From: Bugula neritina
Taxonomy: Eukaryota > Bryozoa > Gymnolaemata > Cheilostomatida > Bugulidae
Direction of reading: 5' to 3'
Length of the DNA: 64,000 nucleotides
Assembly: GCA_964035545.1 (NCBI GenBank)
Contig: OZ037770.1
Location: 4,569,662-4,633,661 of the forward strand
Below are positions 55,870 to 64,000 of this stretch, piece after piece. The translations under genes and the position numbers were made by a program. How positions within the stretch are numbered: the stretch's first letter is position 1; every line of letters begins with the position of its first letter. The notes below the pieces were generated by a model. The model searched no databases. It had not been told where the DNA came from and was given only the letters and a program-made list of their open reading frames with translations.

Positions 55870-55937
55870 TTTGTGTTTACTATAGACAACTGCTCTAACC
55901 CCTAGGGGTTAGAGCAGTTGTCTATAGTAAACACAAA
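55870..55937. repeat. Perfect 68-bp palindrome, no spacer
   Basis: Arms of 34 bp (55870-55903 and 55904-55937) are exact reverse complements, centred on CCCCTAGGGG. The left arm starts TTTGTGTTTACTATAG. It could form a cruciform or a long RNA hairpin. Confidence 0.95.
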
Positions 55938-56255
55938 CTTCGGGGTGGGAGTTTAATAAACGCCATTGGTGATGTTAGAAAGAGCATCCAGTCATAATTG
56001 CTCCTGTGCCCACCTAAATAGGTCTTTAACCCAATCTAACAAAAGCCCTTCCATCATGGTTTTCCCCAAAGATGATGACTATAAACTTGTGGTAGTTTTT
56101 CTATATGACTATGGCTATGCCATAGTCATAATGATATGCTATACTAGTTGGCTCATCCATTACTTGTTTTGACTGCCTTTGTTTTTATGGTTTGCTTCTC
56201 ACAGAGATAAATATTCTTTTTATAGATGACTGTATGTGTTTGAGTGTAAGAAGAA

Positions 56256-59200
56256 ATGTCGAATCTGCTGGTTCAGCCTCCAACTGGTGGATCTCTGGGT
56301 ATGTGTATTTAAACTATTTATTCAACTCCTGACTTGGCGGATTGTCACTGTGAATAGTTGGCACTAATATTCTACCTTACACTAATAGTCTACCTTACAC
56401 TAATATTCTACCTTACACTAACAATCTACCTTACACTAATATTCTACCTTACACTAATATTCTACCTTGCACTAATATTCTACCTTACACTAATAGTCTA
56501 GCTTACACTAATAGTCTAGCTTACACTAATAGTCTAGCTTACACTGGTTTAGGTGACTGGAAAACACATGTATCCCGGTAGTTGTATAGGAATCTTCCCC
56601 TTACTGTACTGTCTCACTCTCATCATTCTAAACCCTCTTCTAGTAATCGTCTCTTCCCAGCATTAAATATATATTAAGGGTAGAAATAGTAAAACTATAG
56701 CCAAGTCTCTAATCAGTCATTCAAATCAGGAGATAATACTAAGTGTCTCTGTGTTTGTAACCTATTTTATTAAATTATGCAATTAGGTATAGCAGTGCAT
56801 AGGTATGCTGAAGGGTATCATCTTTTATAGTTGGTTCAGAATGGAACAATGGCAGATCAACTGTGATTTTTTAATAGCTATTCTATTTTCATCATCAGTA
56901 TAATTATATGAGAGGGTATCAAATTCCAAGCTATAAGGATTGTCTTTATTTATCATTCTACCGAATTTCTAATAGCTAATTCATGTTTGGTCTCATTACA
57001 CATTATTTGCTATGCTAACTTGACTAAATGGAAATTAATACTTATATATGGAAACAATTAAGAGTGTAGCTATAAGTTGTATGTTTTATTCAGTTTAAAT
57101 AACTACAAAATACTTAATTTGACAAAAGGTGAACATAGCTACTAGACCACATGTTTCAATAGCACTGCAGCTAGTAGAGATCAGTAATCTTGTAGAGTTA
57201 GTCATGAATTGTGGAATTTCCACTTCTCCTTAGACTGCATAGCACCGTGTTTAGATATAGTCATGTTATAGTACTTGGTCTATTTATATAAGAGGTTATA
57301 AATTACTGGGTGATGATTATTCGATACAGCTTCGTTCAGAAGAAAAATATTATCTAATACTTCTGCCTTTGAGGAATTTCTGAATGCAGTTTAGGATTCT
57401 GCTGTTACACTGTTTTAACTATCTTGTAGCTTGTGTATTAAACCACTACTATTGGATGCTGTCACATTGTTATATTTAATTACCTTTTTGTATAAGAATA
57501 TAGATGTTACTGTATCTAGCTTTGTTTATCCCACTATATAAGTGATTGAAATATTCCAAAAATTCCTGCGATATGAGTTCTTTGCATTTTCCGTAAACTG
57601 TGTTAAGTCAAATAAGAACTATCACTTTGAGCCGCAACTTATTCAACTTGTTTGATGCAAAGGAATATTAGTAATGATTATTTATTTATATATAATAAAT
57701 TATATAAGTGTTTAAGAAAGTTGTCAAAGCCCCTGAATTAAGTTTGTTGACCTGATGTTTTGTTCAGCCCTTTCTGGGAAAATTTATGTACTAAAATACT
57801 GAAAACAGCAGGTGACCGTATTTTATTACTTCATGTATAATAAATGTTTTAGATGGAGTTGTTACACCTTAGCTGATACTTATTACCAAGAAAGATAATC
57901 TACTATTTGGTAGCCATGGCAACAGCTGGTGAGTGAGTTTAAATACTCTTTTATTCACATATTTCTTGGAAAATAGAAATATATAAACTCTGAAGATATG
58001 TTGATGTTGTGCCACCAGAATTTAATATAAATCTATAAAACTATTTTATTATCATGCACTACTCTCTATAGTACTGTTTTATGTCACCAATTATCGTATT
58101 GCTTTGAGAATAGTAGAATAGATAAAACTATGCAAGCATTTGGGTTAGGGTTGTCTAATCTCAACACAATAAACACTGAACTATAAACTATACATAAAGT
58201 GATTATTTAGAAAGAATATAAAGCTATGCAATAAAATATATGTTACGTTAGTCATTGTCATAATTACTGAAATCCACCACAATATATGACAGGTGTCAGA
58301 ACGACATACATCACCTGCTAGCACTGTGTAATAATCACACTGCCACTGTATGATGTTACAGAGAAGATGAAAATTTGGTTCAGACATTCTGGACAGCCTC
58401 CTGTAGACTGGTCAGATGTACTGTGTGCTGATACCAAGTCATATACTACTGCTGAGGTGAAACGTGAAGTTGGGAGTTATCATATCACAGATCTGAAAGT
58501 GGAAGGGGAAATTCCAAGTAACATTGGAGAGATTGCTGGTAGAGCCCTGTGTCTATATGTTTTTAAACTGAGTGACGGAGCAAGTCTAGACAAGTGAGTG
58601 TCTATTAAAATAGCTGTGGAAATGATAAATGAATTCAGTTGTGTTATTTATTAAATGATAACGGATAATAGATGCTGAAGTTAAAGCATCTTTTTGCTCA
58701 TAATATATTCATACAATATAATATATATCAATATAGTAATATGTGCAACATTAAGCTTATAGTTGTAGAAACTAAGAAATGTAAAACTGCCTCTACTGCT
58801 ACTTCATAGTATTGATTAAATCATGTTTTATGTATATATAGCTAAAAGCTGGAGTAATGTACAGTTCATAATATATTATACAAAAGACTATGTTATGTCA
58901 TCAACTGCAAATTTACAATCTTAAACATTAGTTAATATATTAATTTACAGAGCATTGTAGAGTGAGGCCTCATGTACTATAAACTAACAGCTAACCTTCC
59001 TCTCCTCACCTACAACATAATATAACTGAAACTCTTTGGTGTTTTTTGCAACAATATATCTGTTTCCTGCATCTTTTATGTTGAATACACAAGTAGTCTG
59101 ATATAATGGTATATATTATTTTGATATATGACACACTTTATATCATGTTAAAAAACCTAAATATGCATATTTTTTGAAGTTATCTAATAGCTTGTCCTAA

Positions 59201-60729
59201 CGTGTAAATAATACAGTTTAATGGCATGCCATTGTATATCCTTATATCACAGAACTTTTCATAATCAATAATAAAACAGCCATCTGTAGTTTACTGGCAA
59301 TCATGGTAATAATTGAATCTTTCTTAGCTTCTTGCATCAATCACTTTGATTATCCATTACTCGAATGAATTTATTTTCTGCATTTTTTACCTGGTTGACT
59401 GTGCTTAGCAATATTATATGTACAGTGTCTATTTTTATGACACAGTAGACTACATATATCATACACTTTATATTACAGTCTGTGTCAGCTGACTCAGTTA
59501 GAGAAACTAGACATAGGAGAGAATCCTCTCAACACAGTACCTGAAGTTGTTTCATCACTCACATCACTTAAAAAGTTGAATATGAAGAGATGTAAATTAT
59601 CTACTTTACCTGAGAGGTTTGTGTGTTGCACTATTTCTTCTGTCTTAAACATTCAATATTTAACATATTTAATGCTTATTAAGTAGTGTTATGCAATGTC
59701 ATCATGTATTGCAAACATATGTTGAAAAACCTAAATATGCATTTCTGAAGTTATTTAATAGCTTGTCCTAACGTAGAAATAATACCGTTTAATGGTATGC
59801 CATTGTATATATCCTTGTATATCACAGAATTTTTTATAATTAATTAATAATTAATAATAAAACAGCCATCTGCAGTTTACTGGCAATCATAGCAATAATT
59901 GAATCTGTCTTAGCTTCTTGCATCAATCACTTCGACTATCCATTACTGCAATGAATTTGTTTTCTGCATTTTTCCCTGGTTGACAGCGCCTTAAGCAATA
60001 TAGTCTATACAGTGTATATCATTATCACACAGTAGACTACATATATCTTACCCTTTATGATTATTGCAGTCTATGTCAGCTGACTCAGTTAGAGAAACTA
60101 GACATAAGAGATAATCCTCTCAACACAGTACCTGAAGTTGTGTCATCACTCACATCACTTCAGGAGTTGGATTTGGAGAGCTGTGAATTATCTAATCTAC
60201 CTGAGAGGTTTGTGGAGTTTTTTAATATTTCAAACATTCAATAATTCACATTTTGATATAATGCTTACCAAGTATTGTTGGTTAGTATACCATTATGTAC
60301 CATTAAAAGGGTAAAGCTATAGATTGTAATTTGCTTGAGATTATATTGTATTATGGTTTCTCGTAACTTGCAAATGAACATGTTTTATTCATTTGGCATT
60401 ACATACTCTAATGGTATAAACCTTCGTTTACAAATAATATAGCATCCACTCGTAATTTACTAGTATCTATTTCCCATTAAATGCTTATTAGCTTTCTGTA
60501 TTTTACTTTGAATATACCTTGTCGGAATAAATTTGTATATAATATTATCCTGAACGAGTTGATTACATATATCATGTACTTTTTATTACAGTCTATGTCA
60601 GCTGACTCAGCTAGAGAAACTAAACATAGGATTGAATTCTCTCAACACAGTACCAGAAGTTGTGTCATCATTCACATCACTTAAAGAGTTGCATATGATG
60701 GGCTGTAAAATATCTAATCTACCTGAGAG
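56256..60729 (+). CDS. Leucine-rich-repeat gene, 5' part with tandem LRR exons
   Basis: Candidate first exons 56256-56298 (MSNLLVQPPTGGSL) and 57916-57928 (MATA) both end in phase 1. Both could splice to exon 58362-58593, which encodes KMKIWFRHSGQPPVDWSDVL... and a domain I do not recognise. Three 138-bp exons follow (59479-59616, 60070-60207, 60592-60729), all phase 2 to 2. Each carries two 23-residue LRRs (LCQLTQLEKLDIGENPLNTV, then PEVVSSLTSLKKLNMKRCKL and similar). The style resembles sponge LRR proteins related to MFHAS1/Roco or NLR-like receptors. All splice sites are GT-AG and no stops are present. The 3' part is missing because Gypsy-3 lies just downstream and the window ends. The cytoplasmic LRR receptor role is only a family guess. 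Confidence 0.7.
56363..56544. repeat. 18-bp minisatellite, about ten copies
   Basis: The unit ACTAATATTCTACCTTAC repeats in tandem with small variants (TAGTCTACC, CAATCTACC, TAGTCTAGC). The last three copies share the TAGTCTAGC variant, showing local spread. It lies just downstream of the first candidate exon of the LRR gene. Confidence 0.95.
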
Positions 60730-60976
60730 GTTTGTTCGTCACAATACTCTTTCTGTTTCAAAAAGTCAATCACTCACATCTTTACATGCTTGTCAATTAT
60801 TGCTAGAGTATATAATCCTACATTGTTATATTCAACGGCCTTTCGATTTTTTTCTAGTAGTTTTTCACATCCTGTGAATAACCCAGTTTCATGGCATGAG
60901 ATTGTATGTTATTATGCCACAAGAACTTTTTGTAATTTATGACAAAACAGCCATCTATAGTTTACTGGCAATCATG
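59140..60976 (+). repeat. Triplicated exon-intron unit of the LRR gene
   Basis: The LRR exons and parts of their introns repeat. Phrases such as AACCTAAATATGCAT, AATAGCTTGTCCTAACGT and CAGCCATCTGTAGTTTACTG recur at about 59150-59310, 59730-59890 and, in part, 60890-60976, with a spacing of roughly 520-590 bp. The array arose by tandem duplication of an exon plus its flanking intron. The last unit is cut at 60976 by Gypsy-3. Confidence 0.85.
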
Positions 60977-61223
60977 TGTTGTGCGAAGCACAATATTTAT
61001 GTGGGCTTTCTAGTGAGCAATCAGCATTTAGTCACAAGCAATTCACTGGTCATCTCGTTTTATAAACTTTATTATAAACTATAAATATGGCGTAAAAATC
61101 TCTATAAGTATTATCACAATGCTACTTTACATCACGGCAAGTATACGCTAACTAACTAATAAATTGTTCTGCTTGGCTTCATCCAATAGTTGCCAATCAC
61201 TCTCTGAACCACGCCCTATTACA
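60977..61223 (-). repeat. Gypsy-3 3' LTR
   Basis: 247 bp, beginning TGTTGTGCG and ending CTATTACA on the plus strand (TGTAATAGG...CACAACA on its own strand). It is bounded on one side by LRR intron sequence and on the other by a G-rich tract. Assigned without a second LTR for comparison. Confidence 0.7.
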
Positions 61224-61565
61224 CCGCCCCCCCCAACAGGAAGCATGCCTTCCTGATATGCACCCATAACAAAAAAAAATATAAAACAATTTATTACATA
61301 AAAAAAACCAAAAAAAAATATAAGATCTGAACATCACGTAAGGTGGACATCTCCAAAAGAGTTTACACACTATTGAGCAAATTTATGTATTGGCACAAGA
61401 AAAATATAATGATAAAAGAAAACAGAATAATACAATCACATATACGGAGATCGTGAAGCAAGGAGATTAGAGACGGCCAGAGGAGGGGAGAACGGAGAGA
61501 GAGAGATCGTCACCATCTGCAGGTGCGCATAGTCAGAGAAGTGAAGAGGGGGGATACTGCTATCA
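61224..61565 (-). other. Gypsy-3 polypurine tract and 3' untranslated region
   Basis: On the minus strand the tract GGGGGGGGCGG (61234-61224) abuts the LTR. The remainder is A-rich with short homopolymers. Confidence 0.65.
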
Positions 61566-62685
61566 TCAGTCTTGGTCGCCCCGTTTGAGGAGGGCCACCG
61601 AAGCTTTGAGAGTCTTCATCTCGGAGGCGGCTGCGGCAACTCTGGGGGTTAACCGTTGAATCTCAGCTTCTAAGTCATACATACGGAGCTCGACTTCTTT
61701 TATATTGCGAGCTGTGGGAGCCTGCCGTTTTGGGGAGGAGGGATGCCAGCAGCGTTTTTGAAGAGGGTTGTATAGAAGTGGGAGTGGGGGAACGTCATTT
61801 CCGAGGTATCTCGACTCTGTGGAGTAGGAGTCGAGGTAGGGTGGAGGGACGAGGTATAGTCTGTGCTGGAGGAGAGTGAGGTGACTTGGTAGGTTTCTTG
61901 TGTCTAGGGGGTCTTGGGCACGGTCCATGAGTGATGATGCGAGGGGAGGGGAATCCTTGTTTGAGTCGTTCAAAGCGGGGGAGATCCTTAATGAAAGGCT
62001 TGATCAGATTGAGAAAGGTGGGGAAGTTGTACTGGTCAACATCATACAGATGTCCCACATGGCAGTCCATAGTGCGCTGATGTTTGAGGATGTAGTCCCT
62101 GTGGTAACTACATTCACCACAGGGACAGAGAGTAGTTAGGAAGTGTTGCGGTACGTGGACGCGCAAACGGCGATGGGTGGAGAAGTGCTGCTGACACAGC
62201 CTGCAGGTGGTGCATTCGTCATGGCCGCGGTGTAGTTGAATCTGTTTTTCTGTGTCTGGTGCGACCCAGCTATGTTGTTGAAGTAGCACGTCTGGTAGGG
62301 ATGTAGGAGGTGTCTCACCGTTCCAGGCCAGTTCTAATGGTGGCATGTCTCCGTAGTTAGGAGAGCGAGTGGCGTCTAAAAGAGCAGAATTATTGTTAGA
62401 TCGAGTTTGATCTTTACAGCATAATTCTGATGACAATCGACTGTTAATAGTCTGAGAGTCATGCATCTTTTTATACGGCACTCGAGAGACTGTGTCAGAA
62501 CGTGTAAACTGACTGAGAGACATAGTATCAAGCTCCAGATCTAGTAGATCGTCCGCCATTACTATGTCCTCGTCGTCATTCACGTGTGACTCTGTCTCCA
62601 GTAACTGTGATTCAATCAGATCGATTAAATCAGAGTTGACTGAGGTGAGATCTATTTCCATTAGTGGAGTGTTAGATCTAAGCAA
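61566..62685 (-). pseudogene. Gypsy-3 ORF3 with one frameshift
   Basis: Homologue of the ORF3 of the other two copies. It has VNSDLIDLIESQLLETESHV, NDDEDIVMADDLLDLELDT, an SELCCKD...RSNNNS block and an intact C2H2 finger (CRLCQQHFSTHRRLRVHVPQH). The C2HC-like finger (LCPCGECSYHRDYILKH) is also intact. A shift near 61800-61815 separates this from the coiled-coil end (NIKEVELRMYDLEAEIQRLT), which stops at 61566. Both fingers and the acidic segment are kept across the subfamily split, marking them as the functional core. Confidence 0.8.
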
Positions 62686-62691
62686 GCTTAC
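62640..62691 (-). other. Candidate 52-nt mini-intron at the pol/ORF3 junction (Gypsy-3)
   Basis: On the minus strand GAGTTCCCAG|GTAAGC opens the segment and CTCACCTCAG|TCAACTCTG closes it. The interior differs from that of Gypsy-1/-2, but the first six bases and the splice phase are the same. The flanking peptides MSINTEFP and VNSDLI correspond to MDINTEFP and VNSELI. Confidence 0.55.
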
Positions 62692-64000
62692 CTGGGAACT
62701 CGGTATTTATACTCATACTCGACGTTCAAGATTGGATGTGGATGGATTAAAAAGCACGTCTACTCTTGACCGCGTCGGCGTAGGAAAAGGCTGGGCAGAG
62801 TGTTTGTTGTGCGAGACCGGAACTATGTGCCCGGAGAGTGGTAATTCCACTCGCTATTCCGTTTTCGCAAAACTTGGTTTTTCCGTTGTGTTCATAACTC
62901 CCACGCTTTGCTGCCAGTCTTTCCGTACGGCGCCCAGCTGGACTTTCATACCTGCCGCTTGTAATGCGGTCGCGTACAAAGTCTTGGAGATAAGCTGGGG
63001 GTCTTCTAGTACGTTGTCCCCTTTCAAGGAGGGGGGAGATGTACTAGTGGTAGACACCGGGGAAGGTGGTGTAGCTGGTGAGGGAGGTGGTGTAGCTGGT
63101 GAGGGAGGTGGTGTACTCACCAGTGGGTTGTTATTTTCCACTGGTGGTGTTTCCTGCCTCCCGTCAGCCGTTATTCTTTCTTCCCCTCTGTTTTCTCCGG
63201 ATGGAGCCCCTCCCGTGTGGAGTTTTGCACTTCCGGAAGTATACTCATTTCCGGAAGTGGTGGTGGTAGCCCTGGGGTCAGACGGCTTGGTTCTGGAGGC
63301 AGAGGGTGTGGCCCCGTTGGGGGAGGTGGCCTCTCTTGCCTTGCCAAGTCTTCCGTCCGTGGCATGACCCACTCATCATTGGGTTTATGCCGCCGCCGCC
63401 CGCGCATCGTTGTCTGCCTCCTGGGCTCTAACAATGGGGGGCACCCCCGGCCGCACCTGGGCTAGCCCAATAGGGTTTCAAGCGGGCTTCATTCTGGACA
63501 GATATTTGTCCAGACCGCTCCAACTTGTAAGTGTGATTGGGCATCACCTCAACTACCACGTAGAGCTCTACAAACTTAGGCTGTAGTTTAGCCGCCTGTC
63601 CTCGACGCCTACGGTAGTTGATCATCCAAACCCAGTCTCCGGTCTGGTAGAGGGGTGGCTCATCAGCGTCTTCCTGTCACACCTGCCACTGCTTATCCCG
63701 CAGTATTTCGTGTGCGACTTTCAGACGCTCTATCAATTCCCCAGCCTACTCGTGGACAGAGTATTCTGGCTCTGGAATATGATAGGCGAGGTGGTCGGGC
63801 ACTCGTGTCTCACGACCGAGTGTCAAGAGGTTGGGGGTCTCGCCGGTGCTGGTATGTGGCGTGCTGCGGTAGGCCCGCATGACCTGCGGCAACACGAGAT
63901 TCCACTCCTCCTGGCCTCGGCCGAGTAGTAGACTGCGGAGTGCATGCCCTGCATCCGGTTGTTGCGTTCGACCACTCCGTTACCCTGAGGGTGGTATGGA
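62692..64000 (-). pseudogene. Gypsy-3 pol, integrase and C-terminal tail, decayed
   Basis: From the window end leftwards: PYHPQGNGVVERNNRM (catalytic Glu present), then shifts and stops. Next come DEPPLYQTGDWVWMINYRRR, PNHTYKLERSGQISVQNEAR, LEPRRQTTMRGRRRH and a proline-rich stretch with a short tandem repeat (PPPSPAT). A diverged version of the AFSYAD..KSRR tail runs up to MSINTEFP. At least three frameshifts and several stop codons are visible. Confidence 0.8.

Larger units (their letters stand above)
60977..64000 (-). mobile_element. Gypsy-3: related gypsy subfamily, decayed, runs off the window
   Basis: The 3' LTR, untranslated region, ORF3 and the C-terminal half of pol of a minus-strand element are present. 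Proteins are clearly related to those of Gypsy-1 and -2, but much more diverged. It is inserted after CAATCATG in an LRR intron unit; the undisrupted sibling unit reads CAATCATGGTAATAATTG. The other LTR is outside the window, so the target duplication cannot be checked. Several stops and frame shifts show it is dead. Confidence 0.85.

Noticed and set aside
56363-56544. CRISPR-like repeat array
   Set aside because: Units are directly adjacent with no spacers; it is a minisatellite in a eukaryotic setting.
62564-63367. 267-codon plus-strand frame
   Set aside because: Antisense shadow of Gypsy-3 pol and ORF3; low-complexity composition and no domain.

Overview
The window looks like an AT-rich metazoan nuclear genome, most plausibly an invertebrate such as a sponge. 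The evidence is spliced host genes with GT-AG introns, a leucine-rich-repeat gene built from tandem 138-bp exons, tRNA-derived SINE-like pieces and several families of eukaryotic retrotransposons. There is no operon structure, rRNA or CRISPR array. No searches were run: every name rests on motif recognition and the species is a guess.

Layout. 1-6146: AT-rich DNA with one possible first exon on the minus strand. 6152-10791: an essentially intact Ty1/copia element (minus strand) with nearly identical LTRs, a 5-bp target duplication and an open 1368-codon gag-pol frame. 11580-24720: a three-level nest, in which an old LINE ('A') is split by a younger LINE ('B'), itself split by a Ty3/gypsy element (Gypsy-1, 13948-21397). 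25618-31704: a complete nine-exon proline dehydrogenase gene (minus). 33552-35637: the last two exons of the ribosome biogenesis factor RPF1 (minus). 37701-38376: two probable exons of a single-pass membrane protein (minus). 41865-49302: Gypsy-2, a sister copy of Gypsy-1. 49307-56250: AT-rich spacer with an LRR remnant, a tRNA-like SINE piece, a perfect 68-bp palindrome and an 18-bp minisatellite. 56256-60729: the 5' part of an LRR gene with triplicated exon-intron units. 60977-64000: Gypsy-3, a decayed element of a related subfamily on the minus strand, inserted into that repeat array and leaving the window.

The main novelty is in the three gypsy elements. Each carries a third gene downstream of pol, in the usual env position. 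It encodes no visible membrane protein; instead it has an acidic N-terminal region, a canonical C2H2 zinc finger, a C2HC-like finger and a C-terminal coiled coil. At the pol/ORF3 junction all three copies keep a GT...AG segment of 52-53 nt. Removing it would delete the pol stop codon (Gypsy-1 and -2) and join the INTEFP end of pol in frame to the VNS(E/D)LI start of the ORF3 core. The interior of this segment has diverged while its ends and both flanking peptides are kept, which suggests a spliced Pol-ORF3 fusion.

Gypsy-1 and Gypsy-2 read gag and pol essentially in one frame. They share two in-frame stops between gag and protease, the first just after a GC-rich stem-loop. Their private nonsense changes are mostly CGA to TGA. 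Gypsy-1 lost the integrase catalytic Glu and Gypsy-2 the first RNase H Asp, so neither copy is autonomous, whereas the copia element could be.
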